Assembly (NCBI RefSeq): GCF_027596085.1
Contig: NC_072450.1
Location: 7,962,403 to 8,026,402, forward strand
DNA: 64,000 bases
Source: Anoplopoma fimbria
Taxonomy: Eukaryota > Chordata > Actinopteri > Perciformes > Anoplopomatidae
Reading direction: 5' to 3'
The notes under the pieces are model-generated. The model was not told the origin of the DNA and searched no databases. It saw nothing but the letters and a program-made list of their open reading frames with translations. A program made the position numbers and the translations under genes. Positions 1-15,375 of this stretch are shown one piece after another (the first letter of the stretch is position 1; every line of letters begins with the position of its first letter).

Positions 1-999
1 CTCGTGTGGAAGTAAGCTTCAGTGTTATTGCACCTGAAGCCAACTTTTTAAAGTCTCACAGACTCTGGAAGTCATTTTCACCACAGTGGCTCCAACAGTG
101 CTCATATTTTCATAGCTATTAATATCATGATTATGACTTCAGTTATGGCCGTCCATTGGCAAGAGGAGACGCTGCAGCACGAGTTCAGGTCAGGATACAG
201 CTACCTTGATGAAAAGGGACCATTGTTGGCTTTGACTTGGACGCCCGCCTCGGGACCTCCTGAGTTTCACCAGAAGCTGTTCAAACAATCATGTTCCAGA
301 GCTCATTAGGGTCGAATGCTAGCCACGGTGCATCATCGCTGCTGGAATGGTAATGACACTGAGAGAAATAACTTGACCCAAAACGAATGCGTGGACGTTT
401 TCTACCATGGTTACCGGGGGATACAGGATTTTGGTGGTTTTGAGAAAGCGCCAATCCCCAAGCACAGGCTGTCATTAATGTTGTAATGTTTTTTATATTT
501 GAAGGGGAAGAGATGTATACGCTGTGAAACCACATCCCTGACCCAAACATGAGCATGCTACTCCAATGTCACGACTTGAGCTTGCTCATCACATTCCCTT
601 TGTCTGCATTAATAGAATATTGGTTCTTTTGTTAATGCTGCCTCATAATTCTGATGAACAGTTATCATTTTCCAAAGACATGCATTAAGCATTTCTACTT
701 CAGCGAGGGCATTGACCAGACAGTGACAGGGTGACTCATGAGGACGCACATGCTTGTTGCTTTAGTCCCACAAAGCATGTTGGTGTTTCTCAGCTCAAAC
801 AATGAGTAATCTATGTCTCATTGTGAGATGTATTTTAAGCCACGCTACCAGCTAATGTTGGTCAGTCAGTCCATCACTTTCTTCAAGAATTAAATATCTC
901 AAAATCTTATCCAGTAAACTCAACATCTCCAGGATGCCCATGCATCTTAGAGATTCAGAGAAGATTATCTCTTCTGCCCATAATAAAGGCTATAAATGC

Positions 1000-1345
1000 T
1001 CAAAAACATATATCTCAACATCTACATGGATTGCCACACTTTTTGACAATCATGTTTCCCCTCAGGATGAACTGTTAAAACCTTGATGATTGCTTAACTT
1101 TAATTGACGCAACAATTTATATTTGTCCAATACTTTAGTTATTGACTAAATACCTGCAAAACTAATGACATTCCCATTAAGCTCATATATAACCTGTGTT
1201 TAATGCTAATTAGCCAATGTTTGCATGCTAACACGCTTAGCTAAGACAGTGAATGTGGTAAACATTATCTGCTTAAAGTCTTTGTCATTTTGATCATTTA
1301 GCTCAAATAATTGTTGTGCCTGATTCAACCTCAAAGAGTAGAGTC
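1000..1345. repeat. Degraded copy of a widespread teleost dispersed repeat
   Basis: The segment contains a run of phrases in an order familiar from a very common fish repeat: atctcaacatctacatgga, ttgccacac, cccctcaggatgaa, gtccaatactttagtt, aatacctgcaaaactaatg, then gcatgctaacacgcttagct and atttagctcaaataattg. It is diverged and carries no open frame. A weaker piece of what looks like the same family lies at 52590-52690. I cannot give a Repbase name. The assignment rests on recall, not on a search. Confidence 0.6.
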
Positions 1346-2821
1346 CTATTTTCACTATATTCAATGTGATAGGTATCTATCGTCCAACGTGGGCTTTACA
1401 ATGACATGACGATGATGAGTTTTTTGTCTAAACTTAAAATCAATAGATTGAATTCTATTTTCCTACCGAGCTCAGGAGGTGTAAAGACACTTTTCTTTGC
1501 AGCTTTACAAACAAGCTAAATAAAAGGAACACTATTTAAGGCCAGAGCTGAAAGATTTCACAGACTCCCTGTTGTTCTTTGTGGTGTGCGACTGGTAACT
1601 GAGCTAAAGAGTAAAGGTCAGGTCTCCAATGATGAGACCTGCTACAACTGTAGAAAAATAAACAGTGGGGAATAGAAAGGGGGAGGCTTCTGTGGTGTAT
1701 GAAGAAAGAATGCAGGTTTGTGTGCCCCATCAGGTTTAAACACCCAAGCTTTTCGCCAATTGGAGGTGAAGTGGCCTCTTCTCAGCTCCCCAAAGGAGTG
1801 TCCGCTCTGGCAGAGTGTTTAGAGACCCATAATGCTCAGTAGACACATGAGGAAAAGACACATTCTTGACATTTTGACCTTTGATCAACTTGGTAGCTCT
1901 ATGAGCACTCATGGACAGAAACTGTCAACAGACCTGACAAAGATGTCGCAAAGTCTCGATGTATCTGAAGACAAATATTGTGAAAATAGTCATTTTTTCC
2001 CTGCTCACTTAAACACCACATGCTTGGATAAGTGGAAAAATTGTTTTCTTCTACACATAGTTATTTTGTATCTCTGAAACACAGAATCTCTTTTAAATAA
2101 TGATTCAAAGAACACTGGAATTAACAAACAGTACTTCATTAATTAGGTCCTCAGATAAAGCCTTTTAAATTATCTGGATTCCTCTCTTACTTCAGGTTTG
2201 GATCTTAAAAAAGCTTTTTTTTTTAACAGTCACCCTCCAGCTGTGATCCTGTCCCTATCCAAACACAGAACTGAGGGTTTTCAGAAATCAGACTGGAAAA
2301 GTTGACAGCGCTGCAGTCTAGCACAGATGCTCACAGGCAACATCCGTGATTGCAACAATTTAAATTCTCTCGAAAGCTCAGCTGAGGTGAAACTACTTGA
2401 GGGGAAAGTAATGAATGTCCATGGATAGTGTAGACTGTCCATTCCAATTCCTTATAAGTGTATCACTCAAAAACATTTTCCGAATTGACTTATCTAAGTG
2501 TGAAGTCGTAAATACAGTGACTACAAAGATCAGGACACACAAAACCAGACAATGAGCAGGAAAACCCCCTGAAGTTCTGACACTTGTTAAGCACATGTTC
2601 CACCAAAGAGCTGCTGTCTGGCACTTCAAATAACTATTTTTATTGCTTGAAATCAAAAACAGAAGATTGTGTCATAATCAGCGTAGATCATTGACTCATC
2701 CACACATTCATCTTGGGGAAAACAAACACAAATCCCTCTCGAACCTCTTAGTTGACACACATGAAAATGGGTGACATGTGGAGCCAAAGTCATCACAGCA
2801 GCGGCATGACGCTGATCTGGA

Positions 2822-3190
2822 ACCAGTGATGGAGAACAACTGAATAAAAGTACTGTATTCAAGCAAAAGTCTGAGTATTGCCATTGTATAATCCTTTTAT
2901 ACTTCTAATTCATTTTAGAGTGAATTGAAAATATGATTTACAAATATATGAATTAAGTATAAACATGCAGTATAATTAAATCTAACAAACAGTATATAAA
3001 GCAATGAAAAGTAAGATCCGAATGTACAAATATATAATTTATAACACTCACCGTAACAAAGGCATTCTGCAAAACGAATACTATACTATACTATTGCTGA
3101 TGTACATGTACTTATGTACCCTTTGAAAGCAGTACTTCAATGTGATAGAGCATTTTTATGTTCATCTGAATACTTCATCTACAACTGTCT
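2822..3190 (+). repeat. Degraded teleost dispersed repeat (family Y, copy 1)
   Basis: Marker phrases are caagcaaaagtctgagtatt, aacagtatataaagc, aaaggcattctgc and gtacttatgtaccctttgaaag. They match in order a family with further copies at 15935-16390 and 61306-61440. The family is rich in tacttttactt-like words and has no coding capacity. This copy is heavily mutated. Confidence 0.55.
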
Positions 3191-5084
3191 GATAAAGAGT
3201 GGATGCTATCATCATTTGGGCAACTTCCCACTAGTGATACAGTATATAAAACTATCTTCAGCAGCATCTTTGGTTTAGATGTGTGGATGTCGATGAAACA
3301 AATTAAGACAACACTATTTCTTAATCCTTTTAATGATCCTTTTAACACTCAATAGCACAGTGTTTTCACATCTCTGTCAGATCCTGCAACATTCCTGAGT
3401 CCAGCTGAGCACTGTCAGACTATGCATCGCACACTCACTCCCACAGACACAAACACAAATACCCTGACAGCTTGAGTTTGTGCATGCAGCTGTGTGTTCA
3501 CATATACACACACCTACGCACACTGCTGCACCGACTAAACAATATTTTTGAAACTAAACTCTGCTGGATGAGCACGTTGTATGACGGAGAGAAAGGAAAG
3601 TAATTTAAAAGTTGGGTCACAGTAGGTTCAATTGCCGGTATAATAAATAGCCATGACAACTCTTTAAAACATTTTTATATAAAAATAAGAGACATTTACC
3701 AAAATGTTTTCTTTTCTTGCATTAATTAGAAGACTTTCCACCACATTATTGCTCATGAATAAAGATACTTTCATACCAGATGTATGAGCATTTCATAAAG
3801 AAGCCAAAACCCCCAATCCCTGTAGCTCCTTTTGGCTAGACACTGTTTTCACAGTCTGGTCTGCACTATTCTTCCACTGCAAGTGTTCTCTGCTCGTTCT
3901 CAGACATTTACCTCAGTTCAAGCAGTGTCCCTGGTGACCTTTATTCCACACACATCAGCCTCATCAGACCTTTCTTAGTTCTGGTAGTCATGGTTGGCTC
4001 TCACGGTTGCTCCGAATGGTAAAGAACTCAGATTTAACGGTGTAATCCACTCGGTCATTGACATGTGCAAAGGAAGACTTTGACATCTGTGAGCTGGCAG
4101 CTCCTGATAGTTTGTCACTTCACTCTCCAAGTTTGTGACTGTCTTTGCCTGAACACTGAGAACGGAAAGGTTTGGAGACACTCACCTGGACCTAAAAGAA
4201 TAAGGCTAGTGCTATTCAGCATTTATATCATTGCACATAGAATGAAAAGACCAGAACCAACTATGTGTGTGGTTCCTACTGAAGATGAACATTTTTTAAA
4301 ACAGGATATGATTATACGCTTTTTTAAAGGCTCTGTAGTTTGTGAGAAATTACTCAATCACGAGTAAATTATGCATTTGTTAGGGACTATTTTAGCTGTA
4401 GGTTAATATATATAAAAATATTTGGTGTGTTAGTTAGTATTTATAGAAGCAGGACGGTGTTTCTTGGATCAACTCAGTGCCCATGTTCATTACAATGAAG
4501 GGACATGTCACCCAGTGAAACAGTGAGACGGAATGATGAATTTTTTATTGTTTATTGGATATTTCATGGAGTCTTTTGGCTCAATACAAAATAATAAGCC
4601 ACATCAGGATGTCTAAAAGGACATCCGTAGTAGGATCAATTCATTGTTTTTTTTGGTCTTTTCACAAGATTTGTTGACACTTAAAAAGACACCAGACATA
4701 CTTGCCATGAAGTATGAATGCGATACGAGTAATAATCTTAAAGTTTTTTTCATTTAAATAGTTGTCTACTAAGTGACTATCTATCACTCATTGAGGTAAA
4801 AAGCTGAATCAGCCATTTCATTTGCATTATTACAAACTGGATTTTCGGAAAAACCACAAGCTCTGGGAAGTGAGATGTAAAAACACACCTGCAATTAAAT
4901 CTTAACCCCTTAACTGTCTTAAATGGCCCAACTTACTAAAAATTGGATTGCTCTCAATCAGCTTTAACTATTTTTTACTTGGATGTTATTAACAGACATT
5001 AGATAAAGCAGTAGAATATAGTGATTTCATTGCCAAGTGCAATAATTTGGGGCTTCTTTATATGAATACAATACTCTCTTTCTT

Positions 5085-5190
<106 letters not shown>

Positions 5191-6995
5191 GGGTGATGGA
5201 TAAAACGCCATCTAAAGCGATCAGCACGGGACAGTAAACCCAGTATGGTGTTTACTGTGTATGCTGTACACTGGTCCCATTGTGTTAGTAGAGCAGTTGT
5301 TAGTGTACAGATTAGAATTATAACATTGAGCTGTTCTTTGAGATAAACCATGACAGATAAACTGTAGCCAAAGTTCTACCACAATGTTGTTGTAACAATA
5401 ACTAGATTACAACGCTTTTACAACGTGTTTTCTCTCACCCTTATGGTTAAGGTTCACAGTTTCCCATTAGATCGTTGATAACCACTAGCTGGACACACAG
5501 TTTACTCAGTAGAGTTTGCATCAAGTTGATGTTCGTTTGAAGGTAAATATTAAAAAAGGTAGTTGTAAGACAATGTAAATATGATCCAAAAAGTCCAGTT
5601 TGAGTCCAGATCCATAATTGTGACTATGATTCTGATGCCAAAACAATGCACTTCAGTTTCCTGACAAAGGATTTTAGTGCTCTGGAAAGTTAGCATGGCA
5701 GCAATCATTTTATGTTTCATACGGTCCGTAAATAATTATAACACATTCACTTTACAATGTACCAGCAAGTTAGTTTGTGTGTCTTTAATTGGCCATTGCA
5801 AGTCTTTTTTTTCAAATAAATCTACATGGCATTGCTGCGAAAGTTGAGCAATGTTTGACTTTTTTGCCAAACAGCCCTGTGTTTATTTGCTCTAGAGCCA
5901 TCTCTCCCACGTCGTTCCTATTCAAGTGAATGAATGAACTACTACCTAGTTCACTTTATGCAGTCATGTAGTGCTTTTTCTAGCTGATACTGTTGTAACT
6001 GAGACTGTGCTAGGGGGTTAGGGAAACTTCTGGTTATTTTTAATTTTACTTTCATGGTTAAAACAAGGTTGATTGTTGGAAGAAGACAAGATGCAAACCA
6101 TCGTCGTTATCACATGCCTTGTACACCTAAGCATCCACCCTAACTAATGAAACTACTTAGGAATGACTCATTATTTACTTGTCCGGAAGTTGTAAACAAA
6201 AGGTTGTTTTAACCATTTAAACAAACAACCAACACTATAATTTTTCTGGGAAAGGCAGTCTGGAAGCTAATAAAGTCAGATAGAAAAAAACAGACATATA
6301 CAAATGTATATACAAACAAAACTAATGATTTATACACACTAACACAGAAGCACAGCTGGAATTTGGCATGTTACTAGCACTTTGCTACTAGAGATTATGG
6401 GAAAGCCAGGGACTAATTTTGGCCACCACACGGAGCCAGTTGGCCTAATAATAGTGTGCATCAGGAGTCGGTTTTGGCTATGAGGTAACATGATGAATGA
6501 GAGGTATCCAGCTCAGAACTACAGTTTGTTTTGCAAGTACAAATTAATGGGAGGAAACTTTGCACACACCACAGTAGGGGAACAGTAGATCACTATCTTT
6601 CTGGGGAAAAATGTGTCACTGCCAAGTCAGACAGTCTGTTAGCACTAACGGCTTGTCTTTTGTGTTTTACAATCATAATGTACTTGATCTCTTAATCATA
6701 GCCATATATCACAAACAAATACATTCTGGCTGTTTTATAGAAGCTAATAATATGCATTATAATAATAAAAATGTATGTAATAAAAGATGATTGACAGTTT
6801 GAAACTGTAATTTAAGTGATCACTTTGGTGTCAGAATACATAATAATGTCAATACAGAAACTGTCCATTTGCTGACATTATTTGATTTAAAGAACACAAC
6901 TTTTGTCAAATTGCCCATTCTTTACAGCTTCAAAAACATTAACCAGGTTTAATAGTTTGCATTGCAGAAGTGTATGAATCATATCGGCCTCTTAC

Positions 6996-7110
6996 CATTT
7001 TTCTCCTCCTGCAGCCACGTGTTGCTGAACAGTGTATCCAAACTGGGCTTGTTTAGGGCCTTTGATGATCCTCGGGTTCTTTGTGTCGATATTGAAGCAG
7101 TCATGGAGGC
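6996..7110 (-). CDS. itga11: Integrin alpha-11 exon 2 (N-terminal beta-propeller)
   Basis: Integrin alpha-11 pairs with integrin beta-1 at the plasma membrane to form a fibrillar-collagen receptor. This exon encodes the N-terminus of the mature ectodomain, where the seven-bladed propeller begins. It is 115 bp: two bases completing a split Gly codon, 37 codons, then TG of a split Trp codon. Key segments are FNIDTKNPRIIKG and FGYTVQQH, ending GGEKW; human ITGA11 has a closely similar block ending in NKW. The acceptor (minus strand) is a pyrimidine-rich tract ending CAAG at 7111; the donor is ATG|GTAAGAG at 6996/6995. FGYTVQQH fits ITGA11 better than ITGA10 or the other collagen-binding alphas, and the coro2b neighbour supports this. 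Paralogue a or b is unresolved. Confidence 0.88.
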
Positions 7111-10100
7111 CTTGAAAAAGAAAAAGACAATTTTCATGAGGAGATGGCATTAATGACGGGACATTACCTATTTCTATAGCATTGGTATAATCTATACAGA
7201 ACATCTAGTTTTCAGTGCCTCGTGGTAGTATCTCAACAGCTTCATGGATGTTTGTACTGAAATAAATATTTACATTAACACTGATTAGACCTCAACATCT
7301 GGAAACAAACAGCTGCAAGTTCTTCCTAACTCATCATTAAATGAATACCTACTCTACCTCGTGTCTGTTTGTCCCCCTGTCCCAGTCTAAACACAGACTT
7401 CCTTTATAAATAAAACAAATATTTATCTAATACGTGTTGCAGAGCAGCTGAGCTGTCTGTCACATTTGACATTCTTCCGTCAGACATCTGGAGACTCAGA
7501 GGGCTTTTGGTTAAGTAGTGTAGTATCATAGTGACCAGCTACATGACCAAGGTTCTCCTGCCAAAATAACTTTTTGACAGGCTCCACTCTGACATATAAC
7601 GTAGGCCAGTTGTTGCAAGACAGATGTTAAATCTGTGATTTACATTTCAGAGGTGAGGGAGCTGACAAGGCCTTTAAAGAAATTACAACAAAACCTGCAC
7701 CATATCAGTACCTAATATCTTGAAATTGCAATGGACCCTTTGCTAAGCCCCGCCCACCACTTCTACACCATCACACTGTCACTAACTGCACTCACTGAAT
7801 AAATATTATCACATTTTTGGGAAAAACGAAAAGGTGATTTCAGAAAGGAATCTGACAAAAGGTATAGGTCTAGAATATGTGTTTGAAGGATATATCAGGA
7901 TGTCAAACTGCTTCAGAAGCAAAAACAGATTAAAAAGATAAAGATAAAAGCTTAAGTCTACGGATCACAGTATAAAAATGAACCACCACATCACTAGAAA
8001 ATTGAGAGAGAGACAATGAAATTAAGGAACAACACTGTTCCTGTTAAGCTTGATAGGTCTTTATTCACTGTAACAACAGGGGAAATAATAAGATTGGTAA
8101 GGAAGCTCAGCAAGCAGTTAATAGAAGTGTAACCTGACATGTACTAAGAGGGTAAAAAGTTAAAGTTAAAGCTGCTGCTGGACCTCATCAAAGCGAATCC
8201 GTTTTCACAATTGAGTACTTAAGTTTCTGTCACATCTTTTGACAGCTTACTAGGTGGTAGAAAAGAGCAGTGAACAGTCTGCTTTCACTTAAATCGCAGA
8301 AGGTATTTCTTTTTCCAGATTTTGCATGTCACAAAGTTACCCGTTATGGCCCATTAATTCTGATGGCATTATTTGGCTTTTTAAATTTCCATCAAAAGCG
8401 GAGGAGTCCGTGTGAGGACTTGGAGGTGATGAGATTTTCCTTTTGGCGGAGGAGAAGGGGAAAAAACGTAATCGTCTACCACTCTGACTTCCTCTCAATC
8501 CATCTCTCTCCGTTCATCTGTCTTCTACTTAATCTCCTGTTGATCTCTGTCTCACCAGTTGCCAGACTCCTCGGGAGTGTGTGTGTTGATCAGTGATGCT
8601 CCATTGATGTTTCAGCTACTGTGTGGCCAAGGATCATTTAACCTTTACACTAGATATTAGTGATACTCCGAATCCCAAAATATATCAAGTTAGATTAAGA
8701 ACTATTACATTTCAGAGCCAAAGCAGGAAAGTAGGATGGAAAGTTAAGCAGACTTGATTCTTAATGAGACACAGGTTTGTTTTGTAGGAGTTGAAGATGA
8801 TTGCTTAAAAATAAAGTTTAAGTAAAACAGCTGAGCTGAAAAGCACAAAAGCTTCTTCTCTAAACCACCACAAACTCCCCCACTTCTTACATCTCTGTGG
8901 CTCTTGTCCACACAAGAGGAGGCTTCATTCAATCCCTCGCCCTCACGCTAAACATCCCCACTCTCAGTTCACTCCCCATCTGGGAGGCTCTGGGGTCACG
9001 TCAAGTTAAGTGAGCCCTTTTCTTCCCCCTGCATGAGGAAACTGTAAAGTGTAAACAACGAGGTGAAGGAATGCTCAACAAAGTTGGAAAGCATGTAAAC
9101 TTCAAATTAACCCTCAACAGAGGACAGCTGAGGTCAAATTCAAGACAGTTGTACCTGGGTTCTCTTGTAATGATGTCAGTTAAAAGTGAAAAACTTTATG
9201 ATTATTTTATGAGTTTGTAAGCTGACTCTACACACCTAATGAGCCACAAGTATGTGATCGTGCAAGATAGAATATTACATAAAATATATATGAATAAAAT
9301 AATCATGCCATTACTCACTGCTATGCAGAGAAAACTGTTTGAGTCTCTTAATTTGTTTACTTTTAAAGATTGTTGCCATGTTATCCAATAGCCCATTAAT
9401 TGTGAGACGACCATCTGTTTTCACTTGTATCCCAGTGATACTCATCTTCATTGCCAAGATAAATTGAGAAACCCATGTTACCCAGTAGTCGGTGTCAAGG
9501 ACTGTGTGTCCCAAAAACTCCCCAGACGTGACAATGTGTACCAGTCTGCCATTAGGAAAACTACAGCTTTTTGCTTTTCTTGGCTATCCATGAAAAACAA
9601 TAACTATCAGAGTTTGAACTGTTAGCTGGATGGAGACAAACCTTACCAATAGACCAACAAGTTGATAGATGAATTTGTGTGTTTTTTATTAGTTGATTGT
9701 CAACTCAGTCTCAATGTGTTGGTTTGGAACCGTGTCAAATACAAGAGCTTGTCATGTAGCCATTTGTGGTTTGGCAACGTACAACACCAAGTAAGATTTA
9801 GCTTTAGGGGCTTTAGGGGTCCCTTAAGCTGCCAGTATACTTCATCAGTGTCAGATGCCAAGGTGAATTTGCGTCTGATCACATCTTTTACATTAAAGTA
9901 ATAAGAAATTGTGCCACCTCTAAATGTCACTTTATGTTCTGTCTTAATACATATTTAGAATTGATAATAGAAGACAATTGGCCCCTTCCACACCTCCTAT
10001 CCGCCTATTTACGGACGTACTTTCTCGGACCACACCAGTCTTCAATCTCTGCCTTCATTTTGGTCTCAACCAAACACCCGTTAAGGTTTATGACTGCATC

Positions 10101-13100
10101 TTGGAAGGTTGTGTCGCTATCATGGTGGCAACATCTGTCGACAGAAAAATGAACACCTTGCAAAGTACTCAAAACCGCCTCAGTGGTAGTTCCATCTACA
10201 GTTGAGGGTCTCCAGGATGACATGTTGGCATGAAGACTCACATACAGTCTCAAACAATACCAGCGTCGTGGCTGGTAACTACCAATGGTTTTGGTTGTTA
10301 TCTAACAGATTTTCTGAATGAACTGTGGAATCATTTTCACTATAATAGCATCATGAAATTAAGGTGAGCCTCACCTACACTTAAGAATCAAGCCTCTGAT
10401 GCTCCACCCCCAGCTAAAAGACAGTTGTTACCAAATAAGAAATCCAATTTGACACTATCCAGGGCGAAAGGACTCTTCAATATATTTGGTAAGCACTGGG
10501 GAATTGAATTATGACATTAGAATAGGGGTTAAATCTTTAAAGTTTCTTTCATCAGTAGGTCAAATGGAATCAAAATAGCTCCAATCAAAATATCTATGTT
10601 ACAAACATGACACTACTTTTAATTGGGATTAAAAGTGTCTAAGTTCTAAAATACATTATTGCAGAAAATCGGTTCAGCTACAACGTTTTGTTTGTTACAC
10701 AGCATATATTTGTTTGGGTGAGCATTGTTTGCACTTTGAAAAGCAAAGGAGAGGTTACCTATTGAGCAGCTGTATTCCTCCAACAGAAATGTGAAGTTGT
10801 CTGCATTCCTGAGATACTGAATATTTTGGAGCATATTTAGGTTGTCTTAATAAATATCAAACCAAATATCTACTCCCACAGTTCTTCAGTAAGTATCTGT
10901 GTCAAAACCAGTGAATGAGTCATTCATTTCTCAAGGGACCAGGAGTTTATCACACCTTGATTGGCACAACCATAGACCATTTGTTCTGTTTCATGAAAAC
11001 CTCCATTGAAATAAATGGCCATCGCTGCCATGCAGACTGCTCATGTAAATATTGACACATTCTCCACATCGCTCATTTCCTGTTGTATGAATGGCTCACA
11101 TGTTCAGCTGGTGTTTGATCCCACCCCCAAACATCCTCCTGAAGTTTCTGTTTATCTTGAAACATAAAAGGGGTGACTGGAATTAGATTGTTTGGAACAG
11201 ACAGGTGCATGAAAATAAATGAAAATCAGTAGGTTACTCTTGTGGTGCAGAAAAAATACATTTTACAGATGACAGGAAGTGGGCTGCACCATTTTTAAGT
11301 CTCTCCATCGTTGTTCAACTGGAGGACATGAACGTTAACAGTTCTGGTAGCAGATTTAATGCTCGGATGAATACTAAGCCTTTTAAATAAATGTCACGAG
11401 ATTAAATCCCAGAAAGACTGAAGTCTGACCAAGAAATGAGTGAACGCTATCGGAAAGTGTCGGGTGAAAGCATGAGAACGGAGGTGATCCGCTTTCCATC
11501 TCAAGCTACTAATGTGGTGGAGCAATTTAATATTCCCAGTTATATCAGCAGCTTCTAACACAGGGTCAGGGTCTTGCTGGGTTTCGTGTCTACAGGCCCA
11601 GATAAACAAACCTCAAGCTGCCTGTGCGACCCACAATAGTCCGCTGCTGCTTTTGGCCCAACACCAAGCTGCAGGAGCTCCACCACAGACCAACTGACAT
11701 ACAGCAGCCGGGCCGGTTGGCTTGGAAGCATCCTCATATCAGACACGCATGATGCAGTTCTTTTATGAATTTACACAGTGTAATATGGTTTAGGATTTAT
11801 AAATAAACATCCTGTAGATGTGTATAATAACTGCATTACGACTGCATTTGACTTTCCACAAATATGAGAACTCAACATAAAATCCAACTCAAAAGAAACA
11901 GTGTACTGTTTTTTTTCCATTGATCCATGCTGGGTTTCCATTACAATGGTTTTCTCTGGAAAGATACTTCACACTTGACAACACACTTTCAAAGATTTTG
12001 GCATCTCATATCACATTCACCCAACGCCAACGTAAATACCCTTGGAGGCACGGGGTATAAAACCAGATGTTCCCAGTACACAGCAGCCAACTCGGCACTT
12101 GATTAAGAAGCTGTTGACCCGCTTAGCCAACAACAAGCCCTTTGGGAATTCAAACCAAGTCTCTATTGCAGCGCAAAATAAGACGTGCACCATCAGCTGC
12201 CACACACAACAACATGACACTGTCAAGACACGTGAATTAGTAAGCGGTAAGTTTGTTGTTACAGAAATGACATGATGAGGAATTACTCAGAAGTAGTGCA
12301 GTAATTGCTTTTGGCAAGTGTAACATTAACTAACTGCAACACTAACACTTCATCAGCCTTTAAATGATGTAAAACTACTACTACTACTGATTAATGAGCA
12401 CATATGACAGTAATTCAACCATTTTTGTTTTTCATTTTGATGAGACATTTTAATACGAACTGATCCCTTGATATCTGAATATCCAAGGGCCATATATGCT
12501 ACTGACATATGTATTTTCAGGAGATGCCAACAGACGGGGCTAACTTCTGAAAATAGGATCTTGACGATGAAAGATCCAAAAGGCATATCGACACAGCATG
12601 AAAGCATGAAGGAATCCCTGACCAAACTATATATATAAACTTGGACCAGTTGTAATCAATCAACATATCTTACAAAGAAAACAACAGAGATGTGTGAAAC
12701 ACAACCTCCTGCCAAATATGTTGGCAGAGGAACAGTAAATACCTGCGATTGCTGGATGTCCCAGGAGGGTTTTTCAATAAAAACAAGTTCTTGTAAATAA
12801 GTTAATAACATTTAATTGGTTTTATAAAAAGGCAATGGAATGTGGACGTTTTAAACTAAATGTGTCTATTAAAATCATGCGGGACATTTAACACAAAGCT
12901 TGAGTCAAGGGTTTAACACCCTAATCAAGATTTTCTTTTATATAAATCAATTTGTAATGTGAAGGCCGTCAAAGAAACCAATCAAAATTGATCAAACTCC
13001 AATAACTTATGAGGTGTTTAAACCAGCGGTTTTGTTTTATGCAAATTTACAATGTTGTTCAGTCCCACCATGAACCATGCCATGAACCACATTTTTAGCA

Positions 13101-13304
13101 GCAGGAAAACAGTTTTCTTTAGAGACAGCAGAAATTATTAGTCATGTCAGTGAATAGCAAAGGAGAAGGGTGGTTGACATTATTATTAAGCCACAAAGGT
13201 GCATAAGGAAGAGGTCAAGGTGGTTGGAGGTGTCAACAAAACTTTGGACACTAACACTAGAGATCGCTGTTCACTTCCTGTATCCTAATGACAGTCAACT
13301 TTGG

Positions 13305-13455
13305 TTTCACGGAACCTTAATCAAGCACTTATTTGAACCCAAATCGTGATCTTTCCTTAACCCTAACCGAGTTGTTTATATTGCTAATCCAAACCAATCC
13401 TTCACCGTAACATTGCAACAACTTAAAACTAATGTTATTTTCCAATGGTGATTTG
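13305..13455. repeat. Probable dispersed repeat with ccctaacc-type words
   Basis: Phrases such as cccaaatcgtgatctttcc, ttaaccctaaccgagttg and attgcaacaacttaaaacta in this order are common in fish intergenic DNA. The copy is diverged and has no open frame. The family name is unknown to me and the boundaries are approximate. Confidence 0.4.
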
Positions 13456-15374
13456 TAACAGTCTTGGAAAGGACAGAAACACATCTAGACAGGAGGAAAG
13501 TAGGAGAAAGACAGAGAGCGAATAAAAGGCACCAAAAGTATTTTCTAAAGCTAATCAAACCGACTGCACCCATTAATGCACAGTAAAACCATAAGCATCT
13601 GATGCGGCGCTACAGGAGAGAACTCCATATGGTTAAGTTTTGAGCTCGACATACTGTGGACTGCAACCACATCGTTTAAACACACTGTGTGTTGGCCAAA
13701 GTTTCTATCGAGTGCTGTGCATGTTGTCACAGTGGCTGTACAGCTTTCACAACAATGCAGCATTATTCACTCCTTGTCTGTTAGGCTGCATCATCCTGGG
13801 GTTAATGCTGAGGTCTACAAGACAGGAATTTATTTGAGAAGAAAAATATGAATTAATCTTCTATAAAGACATTTGGAAAATAACAAACAACTAAGAAGTG
13901 GAGGAGAGGATATGTCTTTTGTAAATATTTGGTTTGATTTTGGAATTCGCTGGAAACAAGTTCTGGACTGATGCCTCAGTGCCTCAGAGACAACTGACCA
14001 TGTAGCTGGAGTCTGTGGAGAAATACTTGATGCTGGCTGTGGTGGGAGATGTTTTGGCAGACACATAAGACGGAGGCTGCATTTTTGTCTGCTGTTTGTA
14101 GAATCCTGGGACTTTTGCATCAATCCCATCCAGATAACTTTGAGTAGGGCCATCTCATATCGACGACACATCTAAACATTGGGTGGCATTTGCCTCAGGA
14201 AACAACTATTTGACTTAAATTGGACATTGTCTTTCTTGCATACATTCACCAGAGTTTTGGGGAAACATCTCCTCTCAAGCACTATTCCCGCAGGATATGT
14301 CAACTCAAGTTTATTTCTTATGTAAACTTAGAATTTCCTCGATTTAATGGACGTCCACTGTGGCCACTCCATCAGGGATCATCAAGCTGGCGTGAAGAGT
14401 TCCATATTGATGTAGAAGGTGAAGAGTGCACTTAACATTACGATGCTAATCAGTTACTGGAATAATCATAACAAATTTGCTATTACTGAAGAACCAGTTA
14501 TTTTCTTCACAGGTAAACATCAAATTACATGGTAGCAATTATACAATGGTCACGTCCCAAATAAAGTTTAGGAGGCTGTATAAGCGTGCTTAACTCTGTT
14601 CCACCACTGAGTTAACTGATACCATAGCATGAATCTGCCTTAGTGTCAACTAGGTTTTACTTACCTTAATATTACTTGATTTAATGGAAGTTAAAGCTGC
14701 ATTTACAGTTTTTGGACACTAGAGATCAGATGAACTCCAGAACTACACACAGACCTTACATAATAACCTTATACAGTTGCTAGGGCTAACATAAAGCAAC
14801 ACTTATGTTAAAATGTAAGGTATTATTTTGCAATTAAACTAATTTAATTTTAAAGTACAACAATTCTTGTAAAATGATATGACAAAATAACTTGTTTGTA
14901 ACTGACTTCCACAGCGACGAGTGTTTTCTGTTCTTGACGAATCGACAGGATGATGTCATTTAACTGGTATAGTGATTTCACTGGTGATTGACCAAAGTTC
15001 TGGCTGAGCACCAACAACTCTTCAGCTGCTGGAAACTTGACTGTGAAAAGATAGCATCAACTCAGTAAAGCCACTGAGCTCTGCCCTTCCTGTCTCTTAA
15101 CATGACACTGGGTCAAGATGTCAGGTTATGATGTCACTCCCACAGGCAGCCATTCATTCACTGAAGATATTCTGATATTATTGGACACTTCAAGTGCAGA
15201 ATATATGTGCACATAAAAAAACCTTCATGCTCAAAGTTTCCAGTTGCTGTTGGAACGGATCAAAGTATAACTAACAATTAGAGTGCCATTATTATACTGC
15301 AAAGCTGCATGTAGAGAGACAGAAGGTCTGATTCAAACACCAGCACAACACAAGCATGTAGGGATGCATTCAGT

Positions 15375-15375
<1 letters not shown>

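Noticed and set aside
9780..10280. Possible DNA-transposon remnant with overlapping frames on both strands
   Set aside because: The block is somewhat GC-richer, but no transposase motif, terminal inverted repeat or target duplication could be seen.
13376..13573. Minus-strand frame starting with a signal-peptide-like segment, considered as itga11 exon 1
   Set aside because: It has no fitting phase-1 donor after the hydrophobic core, and it lies in a repeat-like region. The exon at 15546-15498 has exactly the needed phase and a strong donor.
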